54,160 bases of DNA, from assembly GCF_000502955.1 (NCBI RefSeq), contig NZ_AYWO01000004.1, positions 199,475-253,634 of the forward strand, read 5' to 3'. Made by a program: the position numbers and the translations under genes. Of this stretch, positions 1 to 9,157 are shown piece after piece. Origin of the DNA: Mesorhizobium sp. LNHC252B00. GTDB taxonomy: Bacteria; Pseudomonadota; Alphaproteobacteria; Rhizobiales; Rhizobiaceae. The notes under the pieces were generated by a model. The model did no database searches, was not told the origin of the DNA, and saw only the letters and a list, made by a program, of their open reading frames with translations. Position 1 is the first letter of the stretch, and each line of letters begins with the position of its first letter.

Positions 1-384
1 TTCGCCACCACGACGCTGTTGACCAAGAACTCGTTCCTGGAGGAAATCCGCAAGCAGTATGTGGTGACGGCGCGGGCCAAGGGCCTGTCGGAGCGGCAGG
101 TGCTCTATGGCCACGTTTTCCGCAACGCCATGCTGATCGTCATCGCCGGTTTTCCCGGCGCCTTCATCTCGGCCTTTTTCACCGGCTCGCTGCTGATCGA
201 GAACATCTTTTCCCTCGACGGCCTTGGCCTGCTCGGCTTCAGGTCGGTGGTCGAGCGCGACTATCCGGTGGTGTTCGCCAATCTCTACATCTTCTCGCTG
301 CTCGGGCTGTTCGTTGGGCTGCTGTCCGACCTGATCTACACCTGGGTCGATCCGCGCATCGATTTCGAGCGGAGAGACGTCTGA
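1..384 (+). CDS. yejB: ABC transporter permease, YejB-like (5' end missing)
   Basis: This is the C-terminal 127 codons of an inner-membrane permease; the reading frame is already open at base 1, so the start lies outside the window. The EAA-type loop that docks the ATPase is visible ([18 protein letters not shown]), followed by hydrophobic helices and the usual ending TWVDPRIDF. Its TGA shares one base with the ATG of the next permease gene. The following yejE- and yejF-like genes identify the set as a YejABEF-type importer (oligopeptides, microcin C). The binding-protein gene yejA is expected upstream, outside the window. The Yej assignment rests mainly on the long periplasmic loop of the neighbouring permease. 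Confidence 0.85.
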   Translation, partial: FATTTLLTKNSFLEEIRKQYVVTARAKGLSERQVLYGHVFRNAMLIVIAGFPGAFISAFFTGSLLIENIFSLDGLGLLGFRSVVERDYPVVFANLYIFSLLGLFVGLLSDLIYTWVDPRIDFERRDV

Positions 385-1529
385 TGTCGGATGCTACTGC
401 CCCCGCGGGAGCGACGCCGGAGCGGATCGCGCGGCCCTGGCTGTCGCCGCTCAACAAGCGCCGCCTGCAGAATTTCAAAGCCAACCGGCGCGGCTACTGG
501 TCGCTATGGATATTCCTCGTCCTGTTCGTGCTGTCGCTATTTGCCGAGTTCATCGCCAACGACAAGCCGATCATCGCTTCCTACAAGGGCGAAATCCTGT
601 TTCCGGTGCTGGTCGCCTACCCCGAGGAAAAGTTCGGCGGCTTCTATGCCGTCACCGACTATCGCGACCCTGTCATACAGGACGAGATCAACGCCAATGG
701 CTGGATGATCTGGCCGCCGGTGCGGTACTCCTACCAGACCGTCAACAACGCCATTCCTGAAGCGGCCCCTGCCAAGCCGTCCTGGGAGTACGACGCCAAG
801 ATGCGATGCAACCAGTATCCGCAAGGTCCGGCCGATCCGGCCTGCATCGTCGGCAACTGGAACTGGCTCGGCACCGACGATCAGGCGCGCGACGTGCTGG
901 CGCGTGTCATCTACGGCTTTCGCATTTCGGTGCTGTTCGGCCTGATCCTGACTGCCGGCTCGGCACTGATCGGCGTCGCGGCCGGCGCCGTGCAAGGCTA
1001 TTTCGGCGGCTGGACGGATCTGCTGTTCCAGCGTTTCATCGAAATCTGGTCGGCGATCCCGGTGCTCTATCTCCTGCTCATCATAGCCGCCATCCTGCCG
1101 CCGGGCTTCTTCATCCTGCTCGGCCTGATGCTCCTGTTCTCCTGGGTAGCGCTGGTCGGCGTGGTGCGGGCCGAGTTCCTGCGCGCCCGCAACTTCGAAT
1201 ATGTCAACGCGGCGCGAGCGCTCGGCGTGCCCAACCGCACCATCATGTTCCGGCACCTGTTGCCCAACGCAATGGTGGCGACATTGACCTTCATGCCCTT
1301 CCTGCTCTCAGGTTCGATCTCAACGCTGACTTCGCTCGATTATCTCGGCTTCGGCCTGCCGCCCGGCTCCGCGTCGCTCGGCGAACTGCTCAAGCAGGCG
1401 CAGCGCAACCTCAACGCGCCGTGGCTCGGCATTTCGGGCTTCATCGTCATCTCGCTGATGCTGTCGCTGCTGGTCTTCGTCGGTGAGGCGACGCGCGATG
1501 CCTTCGATCCGCGCAAGACGTTCAGATGA
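384..1529 (+). CDS. yejE: ABC transporter permease, YejE-like
   Basis: A 381-residue inner-membrane permease, second permease of a YejABEF-type peptide/microcin C importer. The first transmembrane helix is near residues 40-60. It is followed by a hydrophilic periplasmic insert of about 100 residues (about 62-165, rich in Trp, Tyr and Pro). This insert is typical of YejE and longer than in ordinary DppC permeases. After NWLGTDDQARDVLARVIYG come the remaining helices and an EAA loop (EFLRARNFEYVNAARALGV). The ATG overlaps the preceding stop by one base. In related operons the ATPase gene follows directly; here 889 bp carrying a toxin-antitoxin pair intervene. Confidence 0.9.
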   Translation: MSDATAPAGATPERIARPWLSPLNKRRLQNFKANRRGYWSLWIFLVLFVLSLFAEFIANDKPIIASYKGEILFPVLVAYPEEKFGGFYAVTDYRDPVIQDEINANGWMIWPPVRYSYQTVNNAIPEAAPAKPSWEYDAKMRCNQYPQGPADPACIVGNWNWLGTDDQARDVLARVIYGFRISVLFGLILTAGSALIGVAAGAVQGYFGGWTDLLFQRFIEIWSAIPVLYLLLIIAAILPPGFFILLGLMLLFSWVALVGVVRAEFLRARNFEYVNAARALGVPNRTIMFRHLLPNAMVATLTFMPFLLSGSISTLTSLDYLGFGLPPGSASLGELLKQAQRNLNAPWLGISGFIVISLMLSLLVFVGEATRDAFDPRKTFR

Positions 1530-1688
1530 CAACGATGCGGATCGGCAATCAGCATGATATATTCCCAGTGAGGGCAGTTCGAACGAAAATGAGCGTGTGC
1601 ATTGTTGTCGAGATGACTGATGGCGATGGGTCAATGACGGACCACAAGCTGCAGTTCCTCATATCGAAGCCCACGGAAGGACAGAGGT

Positions 1689-1922
1689 ATGAATAAGATC
1701 ATCCTTGAGCATTACCCTGCATCCAAACTCCCGGATGAACTGCGAGAGGGTATAGCTTTGAGCGCCTCGGTTAAGGTGACGATAGAAGAGGAAGCCAAAC
1801 AGCCTCTCGGCCGTAAACAATTGCTTGAGCTTATGCGGAATGCGCAGGCCAACGCGGTGGGGACAAGTCTCGACGAGGCTGTTGCGCGTGTTCGTGCCCT
1901 CCGCGATGAGTGGGAGGATTGA
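1689..1922 (+). CDS. Putative antitoxin of a PIN-domain toxin-antitoxin pair
   Basis: A 77-residue acidic protein beginning MNKIILEHYPASKLP. It has a short beta-type N-terminus, a VKVTIEEEA stretch and an amphipathic C-terminal helix (LDEAVARVRALRDEW) of the sort that wraps the toxin. It is called an antitoxin because of its size, its charge and its ATGA-type overlap with the PIN-domain gene behind it. A GGACAGAGGT Shine-Dalgarno-like stretch lies just ahead of the ATG. No named antitoxin family is recognised with certainty. Base composition is more A/T-rich than the flanking yej genes, suggesting recent acquisition. Confidence 0.6.
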   Translation: MNKIILEHYPASKLPDELREGIALSASVKVTIEEEAKQPLGRKQLLELMRNAQANAVGTSLDEAVARVRALRDEWED

Positions 1923-2422
1923 TGGCCGCCTTCCGGCTTTACGTCGACACGAACATTTTCATCTACGCTTTCGAAAATAACGATGCTCTGGCAAAAAAGC
2001 TGCTTCAGCTCATTTCAGTGAACGAGGGCAGAAAGCAGCCTTTCCTCGCGACAAGCGAACTCGTGCTGGCAGAGTTGATGGTTGATCCTCTGAAAAAGAG
2101 CAACGAGCCGCTTGTCGAGCTCTACGACAATGTTTCGATTGGCAACGCTTTTGTCTCGATTGGGACGGTAACTCGCGAGGTTCTCTGGCACGCGGCGCAG
2201 CTTCGCTCGCAATTCATTTCTCTCAGGCTACCGGATGCCATTCATCTTTCGACGGCGATGCATTTCGGATGCACGCAATTTCTGACTGCCGATACCAGAT
2301 TGAAGGACGCGTATTCGATCGCGCCAAATCGGCTTGTCCCTCCCCAATTGACAGCGCAAATTTCGATCATACGACCGGAGATTTCTGCCCTCGATAAAGT
2401 TATGGCGGAAGTTGATACATGA
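1922..2422 (+). CDS. PIN-domain (VapC-like) ribonuclease toxin
   Basis: A 166-residue PIN-domain protein. The acidic residues that bind the catalytic metal in VapC-type RNases are visible: Asp in YVDTNIFIYAFE near residue 8, Glu in ELVLAELMVDP, Asp in LRLPDAIHLSTA and Asp in FLTADTRL. The ATG overlaps the antitoxin TGA (ATGA). An upstream in-frame GTG at 1910 would extend it by four residues but is less likely. The toxin's own TGA overlaps the ATG of the yejF-like gene, again as ATGA, so the module is spliced into the importer operon with translational coupling. The cellular target cannot be read from sequence. Confidence 0.82.
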   Translation: MAAFRLYVDTNIFIYAFENNDALAKKLLQLISVNEGRKQPFLATSELVLAELMVDPLKKSNEPLVELYDNVSIGNAFVSIGTVTREVLWHAAQLRSQFISLRLPDAIHLSTAMHFGCTQFLTADTRLKDAYSIAPNRLVPPQLTAQISIIRPEISALDKVMAEVDT

Positions 2423-4047
2423 CTGCTTCCCTGCTCAGCGTACAAGACCTCAGCGTCGCCTTTGGCCAGGGCGACGGCCAGTCGACGGCGGTCGACCACA
2501 TCTCGTTCGACATCGCCAAGGGCGAGACGGTGGCACTGGTCGGCGAATCCGGCTCCGGCAAATCGGTGTCAGCGCTGTCGGTGCTGAAGCTGTTGCCCTA
2601 TCCCAGTGCCAGCCACCCCTCGGGCAAGATCCTGTTCCAGGGCGCCGACCTGCTTGCGATGAGCGAGAAGCAGTTGCGGCAGGTGCGCGGCAACAAGATC
2701 ACCATGATCTTCCAGGAGCCGATGACCTCGCTCAATCCGCTGCACACGATCGAGCAGCAGATCGTCGAGATCCTGAAGCTGCATCAGGGTATGGCTGACC
2801 GCCCTGCCAAGGCGCGCACGCTGGCCTTGCTCAACGAGGTCGGCATCCGCGATCCGCAAAAACGCCTCGATGCCTATCCGCACCAGCTGTCCGGCGGTCA
2901 GCGTCAGCGCGTCATGATCGCCATGGCGCTGGCCAACGAACCCGAATTGCTGATCGCCGACGAGCCGACGACGGCGCTCGACGTCACCGTGCAGGCGCAG
3001 ATCCTCGAGCTGCTGGCCGGCTTGAAGAGCCGCAAAGGCATGTCGATGCTGTTCATCACCCACGATCTCGGCATCGTGCGCAAGATTGCCGACCGGGTCT
3101 GCGTGATGACCAAGGGCAAGATCGTCGAGACCGGTCCGACCAGGGAGATTTTCGTCAATCCGCAGCATGCCTATACAAAACATCTGCTGGCGGCTGAGCC
3201 GAAGGGCAAGCCGCCGGCGGCCAATGCCGCCGCCAAACCGGTGATGATGGGCAAGGACATAAAGGTCTGGTTCCCGATCAAGCAGGGCTTCTTCCGCCGC
3301 ACCGTCGACAATGTGAAGGCGGTCGACGGCATCGATGTCACCGTGCGGGCCGGCCAGACGCTCGGCGTGGTCGGCGAATCGGGGTCCGGCAAGACGACGC
3401 TCGGCCTGGCGCTGGCGCGCATGATCTCCTCGACCGGAACCATCCGGTTCAACGGGCGCGACATCAACCAGCTCACCTTCAACGCCATGCGGCCGCTCAG
3501 GCGCGAGTTGCAGATCGTCTTCCAGGATCCATTCGGCTCGCTCAGCCCGCGCATGTCGATCGCCGAGATCATCGAGGAAGGCCTGAAGATCCACGAGCCG
3601 AAGCTGTCGCCGGACCAGCGCGACGACAAGGTGGCGGCGGTGCTGAAGGAGGTCGGCCTCGATCCGGCGACACGCAACCGCTACCCGCACGAATTCTCCG
3701 GCGGCCAGCGCCAGCGCGTCGCCATCGCGCGCGCCATGGTGCTCAACCCGCGCTTCGTCATGCTGGACGAACCGACATCGGCGCTCGACATGAGCGTGCA
3801 GGCGCAGGTCGTCGACCTGTTGCGCAGCCTGCAGGCCAAGCACGACCTGGCCTATCTCTTCATCAGCCACGATTTGAAAGTCATCCGCGCGCTCGCCAAC
3901 GACGTCATCGTCATGCGCAATGGCAGGATCGTCGAAGCCGGCCCTTCCCAGCAGATTTTTGAAAATCCGCAAACCGACTATACTCAGGCACTGATCTCGG
4001 CCGCCTTCAAGATAGAAACGGCGCCGGTCGGCATCGTCAGCGAGTAA
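2419..4047 (+). CDS. yejF: ABC transporter double ATPase, YejF-like
   Basis: A 542-residue protein with two complete ATPase domains fused in tandem, the arrangement of YejF. The first (about residues 1-260) has Walker A GESGSGKS, signature LSGGQRQR and Walker B LLIADEP. The second (about 275-535) has [16 protein letters not shown] and FVMLDEP. Each half ends with the peptide-importer C-terminal extension ([22 protein letters not shown]). It should energise the permeases encoded at 1-1529. The start ATG overlaps the stop of the PIN toxin gene, so its translation is now coupled to the toxin-antitoxin pair rather than to yejE. Confidence 0.92.
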   Translation: MTASLLSVQDLSVAFGQGDGQSTAVDHISFDIAKGETVALVGESGSGKSVSALSVLKLLPYPSASHPSGKILFQGADLLAMSEKQLRQVRGNKITMIFQEPMTSLNPLHTIEQQIVEILKLHQGMADRPAKARTLALLNEVGIRDPQKRLDAYPHQLSGGQRQRVMIAMALANEPELLIADEPTTALDVTVQAQILELLAGLKSRKGMSMLFITHDLGIVRKIADRVCVMTKGKIVETGPTREIFVNPQHAYTKHLLAAEPKGKPPAANAAAKPVMMGKDIKVWFPIKQGFFRRTVDNVKAVDGIDVTVRAGQTLGVVGESGSGKTTLGLALARMISSTGTIRFNGRDINQLTFNAMRPLRRELQIVFQDPFGSLSPRMSIAEIIEEGLKIHEPKLSPDQRDDKVAAVLKEVGLDPATRNRYPHEFSGGQRQRVAIARAMVLNPRFVMLDEPTSALDMSVQAQVVDLLRSLQAKHDLAYLFISHDLKVIRALANDVIVMRNGRIVEAGPSQQIFENPQTDYTQALISAAFKIETAPVGIVSE

Positions 4048-4076
4048 TTTGCGTGCAGAGGGACTAAAAGATCGGA

Positions 4077-5018
4077 ATGGAAAAAGGCCGCATCCTGCTT
4101 GCCGTCACCGGCTTCAATCCGCAGCGCTGGCGCGAACTCCTGTCGGCCGAACGCGAGGTGGTGCTGGAACCGGACGGCGCCAGCGATCCTTCGATCACCT
4201 ATGCGGTGGTGTGGAAGCAGAAGCCGAACCTGCTGGCCTCGCTGCCCAATCTGCGCGCCATCTTCTCGATCGGAGCGGGTGTCGATCACATCTTCGCCGA
4301 CCCCGGGCTGCCCGATGTTCCGATCGTCAAGGTCGTGGCCGGCAACCTCACCCAGTACATGACCGAATACGTCGTCTGGCGGGTTCTCGACCATCACCGC
4401 CAAGGCCTGCTTTACCGGTCGCAGCAGTCGAAGAAGATCTGGCACGAGCCGCAGCAAAGGCCGGCCGGCGACATTTCCGTCGGCATCATGGGCCTCGGCA
4501 GCCTCGGCCGCGCGGCGGCCTCGGTGCTGCTATCGCTCGGCTTTGCCGTGAATGGCTGGTCGCGCAGCGACAAGGCTATGGAAGGCGTGGCGACCTATTC
4601 CGGCGAGGCCGGATTGATCCCCTTCCTCAAGGCGACTGACATCCTTGTCGTACTTTTGCCGCTGACGCCGGACACCAAGGGCATCATCAACTATGGCGTG
4701 CTGAAGGAATTGCGGAAGCGCAACGGCCTCGGCGGCTCGGTGCTGATCAATGCCGGACGCGGCCGCCTGCAAAAGGACGCCGACATTTTGCGGGCGCTGG
4801 ATGACGGCACGCTGAAGGAGGCGAGCCTTGACGTGTTCGAAGTCGAGCCGCTGCCGAAGACCAGTCCGATGTGGGGACATCCAAAAGTGTTCGTCACGCC
4901 GCACGCGGCAGCGACTTCCGACCCCGTCCATCTGGCGCCGATCATGCTGCGCCAGATGGACGCCTTCGAGCGCGGCGAAAAGCTCGACAATCTGGTGGAC
5001 CGCAAGGCGGGGTATTAG
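4077..5018 (+). CDS. D-2-hydroxyacid dehydrogenase (glyoxylate/hydroxypyruvate reductase A-like)
   Basis: A 313-residue NAD(P)H-dependent dehydrogenase. The Rossmann motif GIMGLGSLGRAAAS is near residue 140. The catalytic triad of the D-2-hydroxyacid dehydrogenase family is visible: Arg in INAGRGRL, Glu in DVFEVEPLP and His in VTPHAAATSDP. Length and the short N-terminal substrate domain fit the GhrA type, which reduces glyoxylate or hydroxypyruvate in the cytoplasm. The substrate is not certain. It follows yejF by 29 bp and may be co-transcribed. Its TAG overlaps by two bases the stop of the convergent lipoprotein gene. Confidence 0.85.
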   Translation: MEKGRILLAVTGFNPQRWRELLSAEREVVLEPDGASDPSITYAVVWKQKPNLLASLPNLRAIFSIGAGVDHIFADPGLPDVPIVKVVAGNLTQYMTEYVVWRVLDHHRQGLLYRSQQSKKIWHEPQQRPAGDISVGIMGLGSLGRAAASVLLSLGFAVNGWSRSDKAMEGVATYSGEAGLIPFLKATDILVVLLPLTPDTKGIINYGVLKELRKRNGLGGSVLINAGRGRLQKDADILRALDDGTLKEASLDVFEVEPLPKTSPMWGHPKVFVTPHAAATSDPVHLAPIMLRQMDAFERGEKLDNLVDRKAGY

Positions 5019-5377
5019 CCAGGCAACGCCAATTTCTTCTGCTTGTCCGGTTGGCCGCACTGGCGGCGATTGATCGACCGGTTCATGGCATCGATCTCGC
5101 CGCTCGCCTGGTCGGTATCGCGCTTGACCTTGGAGCGCATGTCCGGCGTGAACGGGCCGAAGCCCATCGCCGGATTGGAGAATGTCGGCTTGGCCGTCGT
5201 CGGAAGTTTGTATTGCTGCGCCAACCCGTTGCGCTGCGCCAGCAACTGATCGCACGGCACGCTGTCATACTGCAGGGACGACTGGATGTTGGCGTCCTGG
5301 CGTTCCGACATCGAGGTGCCGCCAACGCAGCCGGCGGTCAGCACGCAAGATGCCAAGATCATCATGTTCCAGCGCAT
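5015..5377 (-). CDS. Small lipoprotein of unknown function
   Basis: A 120-residue precursor with a clear lipoprotein signal: MRWNMMILASCVLTAGC, giving lipidated Cys near residue 17. The mature part is hydrophilic, with a CDQLLAQRNGLAQQY helix, a Pro/Phe patch (FSNPAMGFGPFTP) and one more Cys near the end (RRQCGQ). The start at 5377 is chosen over upstream in-frame codons because an AGGAGG lies about 9 bases ahead and because it puts the signal peptide at the N-terminus. Export to the periplasm or outer membrane follows from the lipobox. No function is recognised. Confidence 0.75.
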   Translation of the reverse strand: MRWNMMILASCVLTAGCVGGTSMSERQDANIQSSLQYDSVPCDQLLAQRNGLAQQYKLPTTAKPTFSNPAMGFGPFTPDMRSKVKRDTDQASGEIDAMNRSINRRQCGQPDKQKKLALPG

Positions 5378-5493
5378 CGAGATGCTCCTCCTGATATCGC
5401 GCATGATCCGTCCAGATCGCAAATATCAGTCGCGCATGCAAATCGGACTTTTTTCGCAGCACGGATATTCGTGAGGCCGGCGAGACAGTACCC

Positions 5494-6411
5494 TCAAGCG
5501 GCCGGCAACTTGCCCGCCACAACGACCAGCCCGTTGACGGGTTCGCGCCGGTCTTGCCTGATCACGGTCGTTTCCAGCGACAGGACCGAAAATCCGTTGG
5601 CAGCCAGGACGTCACGCACATAGTGTTCCGCATGTGCGTAGCGGCGCGACGGCTGCAAGGCAAAATCGCCATTTCCGGCCAGTTCCTCGACGGAAAACGC
5701 AAACAGGCCATCCTTGGCCAGCAAGCCGGCAATCGTCCTCACCACGCCGTCGAGCGCACCGACATAGATGAAGACATCGGCGACAGTCACCAGATCGGCC
5801 GTCGGGCCGGCATGGACAAAATCCCGCAGATCGGCCTTGCCCAGGACATCGTAGACGCCCTTCGTCCGCGCCTTTCTCAGCATCCTGCCCGAAATGTCGT
5901 AACCCTCGAGCCGATCGACGATCGGCCGCAGCCTCTGCCCCATCAAGCCGGTGCCGCAGCCGAGATCGAGCGCCAGTGGGAAGCGGCCCGGCCTCGCCGT
6001 GCGAATGGCCTGGTCGAGCACCTCAGGCAGCCGGTAGCCCAGTTTGTCGACCAGCGATTCATCGAAGCTGTCGGCATAGTGGTCGAACAAAGTCTCGACG
6101 AAGGCGCTGGGCAGCGCGTCGACCGCCGGCGCCTTGCCGATCAATTGCAGGTTCAGGGCAGCGCCTTGTCGATCCGATGGATCGAGTTGCAGCGACATCG
6201 TCCAGGCCCGTGCTGCCAGATCCGGCGCGCCCGCCGCCTGCTGCATTTCGCCGAGGCGAAACCAGCCCATCGCCCATTGCGGTGTCATTTCCAGCGCGCC
6301 GAGCAGCAATTCCGCCGCTGCCGCGTGAGCGCCATCCGCATGGAGCATCTCGGCATATTCGGCACGGCGATCGGCGTTCAAGTCGCCGGACGAGGCCTGA
6401 AGCGGTTTCAT
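5494..6411 (-). CDS. TPR-type SAM-dependent methyltransferase
   Basis: A 305-residue protein. The N-terminal 90 or so residues form helical repeats of TPR character (YAEMLHADGAHAAAAELLLGAL, then MGWFRLGEMQQAAG). A class I methyltransferase fold follows, with the SAM-binding motif LALDLGCGTGLMGQRL near residue 150 and an acidic post-motif (LVTVADVFIYVGALD). It matches the group of predicted methyltransferases containing TPR repeats. The substrate is unknown. Start 6411 is preferred (AGGA about 8 bases upstream); an in-frame ATG 60 bases further upstream exists. It is divergent from the exonuclease gene at 6517, leaving 105 bp for both promoters. Confidence 0.78.
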   Translation of the reverse strand: MKPLQASSGDLNADRRAEYAEMLHADGAHAAAAELLLGALEMTPQWAMGWFRLGEMQQAAGAPDLAARAWTMSLQLDPSDRQGAALNLQLIGKAPAVDALPSAFVETLFDHYADSFDESLVDKLGYRLPEVLDQAIRTARPGRFPLALDLGCGTGLMGQRLRPIVDRLEGYDISGRMLRKARTKGVYDVLGKADLRDFVHAGPTADLVTVADVFIYVGALDGVVRTIAGLLAKDGLFAFSVEELAGNGDFALQPSRRYAHAEHYVRDVLAANGFSVLSLETTVIRQDRREPVNGLVVVAGKLPAA

Positions 6412-6516
6412 GACGGTTGGTCCTGTCGGCGGATCGAGCCAGCGGTGCTGTATGCGAGAGTCAGCAGTCACTTACAACAGGCTTCCCGCGGCGGAATTAT
6501 ATCCTATCTTGCGACC

Positions 6517-7527
6517 ATGCGCGCCAGCGACTTGCTTCATCCCCGGCCCGAGGGCCTTTATTGCCCGCCAGGCGATTTCTTCATCGACCCGGTGCGGCCG
6601 GTCAACCGGGCGTTGGTCACGCATGGCCATTCCGACCACGCGCGTTCCGGCCACCGCTCGGTGCTGGCGACGCAGCAGACGCTCGACATCATGGGGCTGC
6701 GCTATGGCGAAGATTTTGCGGGAACGACGCAAGCAGCCCGGCTCGGCGAGACGATCGACCTCGACGGCGTCAGCGTCAGCTTCCATCCAGCGGGCCATGT
6801 GCTGGGCTCGGCGCAGATATCAGTTGAGCATCAGGGCACGCGCATCGTCGCCTCCGGCGATTACAAGCGGCAGAAGGACGCCACCTGCGCGCCATTCGAG
6901 CCGATCCGGTGCGATGTGTTCATCACCGAAGCGACCTTCGGCCTGCCGGTATTCCGTCATCCACCCGACACCGAGGAGATCGCTCGCCTGCTTAAATCGG
7001 CGGCACAGTTTCCCGAACGCTCGCATCTGGTCGGCGCCTATGCGCTCGGAAAAGCGCAGCGGGTGATGCGGCTGTTGCGCGACGCTGGCTACGACAAGCC
7101 GCTCTACATCCATGGCGCATTGGCCAAACTCAGTGAATACTACCAGAGCCAGGGCATCGACCTTGGGCAGCTGGAGCCGGCAACCGTCGAAAGCGGCGGC
7201 AGGGATGATTTCGCCAGCGCCATCGTCGTCGGCCCGCCATCGGCCTTCGCAGACCGCTGGGCAAGGCGCTTTCCCGATCCGATCTCGTGCTTTGCCTCAG
7301 GCTGGATGCGCATCCGCCAGCGCGCCAAGCAAGGCGGCGTCGAACTGCCGCTTATCATCTCGGACCATGCCGACTGGGACGAACTGACCGCCACCATCAA
7401 GCAGACCGGAGCCGAGGAAATCTGGGTGACGCATGGCCGCGAGGAGGCGCTGGTACGCTGGTGCGAACTCGAAGGCATCGCGGCGCGGCCACTGCACCTG
7501 GTGGGGTACGAGGACGAGGGCGATTGA
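6517..7527 (+). CDS. Ligase-associated metallo-beta-lactamase-fold DNA exonuclease
   Basis: A 336-residue nuclease of the MBL/beta-CASP fold. The metal-binding THGHSDHA motif is near residue 35, followed by HPAGHVLGSAQI and ASGDYKRQKD. The beta-CASP-like part contains LVGAYALGKAQRVMRLL, and the C-terminus holds ISDHADWDEL and VTHGREEAL. This is the exonuclease that in many proteobacteria sits with an ATP-dependent DNA ligase, an Lhr-like helicase and a phosphoesterase. The open frame extends far upstream, but that part lies antisense to the methyltransferase gene; the ATG at 6517 begins the conserved MRASDLLHP sequence. The ligase gene follows after 4 bp. Confidence 0.87.
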   Translation: MRASDLLHPRPEGLYCPPGDFFIDPVRPVNRALVTHGHSDHARSGHRSVLATQQTLDIMGLRYGEDFAGTTQAARLGETIDLDGVSVSFHPAGHVLGSAQISVEHQGTRIVASGDYKRQKDATCAPFEPIRCDVFITEATFGLPVFRHPPDTEEIARLLKSAAQFPERSHLVGAYALGKAQRVMRLLRDAGYDKPLYIHGALAKLSEYYQSQGIDLGQLEPATVESGGRDDFASAIVVGPPSAFADRWARRFPDPISCFASGWMRIRQRAKQGGVELPLIISDHADWDELTATIKQTGAEEIWVTHGREEALVRWCELEGIAARPLHLVGYEDEGD

Positions 7528-7531
7528 TGGC

Positions 7532-9133
7532 ATGAACCGCTTCGCCGAACTTCTCGATCGCCTGGTGCTGACGCCGTCGCGCAACGGCAAGCTGACCTTG
7601 CTGACCGACTATTTCCGCACCGTGGAGGATCCCGATCGCGGTTTGGCGCTGGCGGCCATCACCGGCGACCTCCACATCGCGGCGGTCAAGCCGGCGATGC
7701 TGCGCACGCTGGTCACCGAGCGCATGGATCCGGTGCTGTTCGGCTATTCCTACGACTATGTCGGCGATCTTGCCGAAACGGTGTCGCTGGTCTGGCCGCA
7801 AACGCCCGGAAACATCCCGAACCGCGAGCCGACGCTGAGCGAGGTCGTCGCCAAACTGCAGGCGGCAAGCCGTTCCGACGGACCGAAGGTGCTGGCGGGG
7901 CTGCTCGATAGCGCCGGCATCTCGGCCCGCTTTGCCATCATCAAGCTGGTCACCGGCGGCCTGCGCATCGGCGTGTCGGCGCGGCTGGCCAAGCAGGCGC
8001 TGGCGGGTTTCGGCAAGGTCGATGTCACCGAGATCGAAGAGCTTTGGCACGGGCTGTCGCCGCCCTACACAGCACTGTTCGCCTGGCTGGAAGGCAAGGC
8101 CGAAAAGCCCCGGAGCACGGCGATGGCGTTGTTTCGCCCGGTAATGCTGTCGAACCCGGTGGGTGACGGCGATCTCGAAAAGCTCGATCCGGCGGATTAT
8201 GCGGCCGAGTGGAAATGGGACGGCATCCGTGTCCAGGCGGTGGCCGAAGGCGGCGTCCGCCGGCTCTATTCGCGCACCGGAGACGATGTTTCGGGTGCCT
8301 TTCCCGACCTCGCCGACGCCATGCATTTTTCAGCGACGCTGGACGGCGAGCTGCTGGTCGGCGATCCCCGAGAGGCGACAGGGACATTCTCGGATCTGCA
8401 GCAACGGCTGAACCGCAAGACGGTTACCGCAAAGATGCAGCAGCAGTACCCGGCCTTCATGCGCTGCTATGATGTGCTGCAGATCGGCGACGAGGATTTG
8501 CGCGCACTGCCGTTTCGCGAGCGCCGCGGCCGCCTCGAAATCTTCGTGAAGACGCTCGACCCAAGCCGGTTCGATCTGTCGCCGTTCGTCGAATTCTCGG
8601 ACTGGCATGCGCTGGAAGAACTGCGGCGGGTAGCGCTGCATCCAATCATCGAAGGTGTCATGCTGAAGCGCTGGGACTCAGCCTATGTCGCCGGCCGGCC
8701 GAAAGGCCCTTGGTTCAAGTGGAAGCGCGATCCGCACACTGTGGACGCGGTGCTGATGTATGCGCAGCGCGGTCATGGCAAGCGCTCGAGCTTCTATTCG
8801 GATTATACGTTCGGTGTCTGGTCCGGTCCCGAAGGCGAGGAGGAGCTGGTGCCGGTCGGCAAGGCCTATTTCGGCTTCACCGACGAGGAGTTGAGGCAGA
8901 TCGACAAATATGTACGCGACAACACGGTCGAGCGTTTCGGCCCGGTGCGCTCGGTGCGGGCCGACCGCGACAACGGCCTGGTGCTGGAAGTCGCCTTCGA
9001 GGGACTCAACCGCTCGACCCGGCACAAATCCGGCGTCGCCATGCGCTTTCCTCGCGTATCACGATTGCGCTGGGACAAGCCGGCCAACGAGGCCGATCGC
9101 ATCGAGACACTGCAGGCGCTGCTCGACCGCTAA
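7532..9133 (+). CDS. ATP-dependent DNA ligase
   Basis: A 533-residue ligase. The N-terminal third is the helical DNA-binding domain of LigB/archaeal-type ligases (KLVTGGLRIGVSARLAKQAL). The nucleotidyltransferase core starts near residue 205 with adenylation motif I EWKWDGIR, whose Lys takes the AMP. Further motifs are DGELLVGD and EGVMLKRWDSAYVAGR, and motif V is in WFKWKRDP. The OB-fold follows to the end. It forms a two-gene unit with the preceding exonuclease, presumably for end processing and joining in repair. The helicase and phosphoesterase genes that often complete the module are not in this window. Confidence 0.9.
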   Translation: MNRFAELLDRLVLTPSRNGKLTLLTDYFRTVEDPDRGLALAAITGDLHIAAVKPAMLRTLVTERMDPVLFGYSYDYVGDLAETVSLVWPQTPGNIPNREPTLSEVVAKLQAASRSDGPKVLAGLLDSAGISARFAIIKLVTGGLRIGVSARLAKQALAGFGKVDVTEIEELWHGLSPPYTALFAWLEGKAEKPRSTAMALFRPVMLSNPVGDGDLEKLDPADYAAEWKWDGIRVQAVAEGGVRRLYSRTGDDVSGAFPDLADAMHFSATLDGELLVGDPREATGTFSDLQQRLNRKTVTAKMQQQYPAFMRCYDVLQIGDEDLRALPFRERRGRLEIFVKTLDPSRFDLSPFVEFSDWHALEELRRVALHPIIEGVMLKRWDSAYVAGRPKGPWFKWKRDPHTVDAVLMYAQRGHGKRSSFYSDYTFGVWSGPEGEEELVPVGKAYFGFTDEELRQIDKYVRDNTVERFGPVRSVRADRDNGLVLEVAFEGLNRSTRHKSGVAMRFPRVSRLRWDKPANEADRIETLQALLDR

Positions 9134-9157
9134 CCGGCCTTTTCAGCGCCTGATGCT

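Noticed and set aside
2569..3972. Leftward open frame of 467 codons opposite yejF
   Set aside because: Antisense shadow of the double ATPase caused by third-position G/C bias.
5554..6516. N-terminal extension of the exonuclease frame by 321 codons
   Set aside because: It lies antisense to the methyltransferase gene, and exonuclease homology starts at the ATG at 6517.
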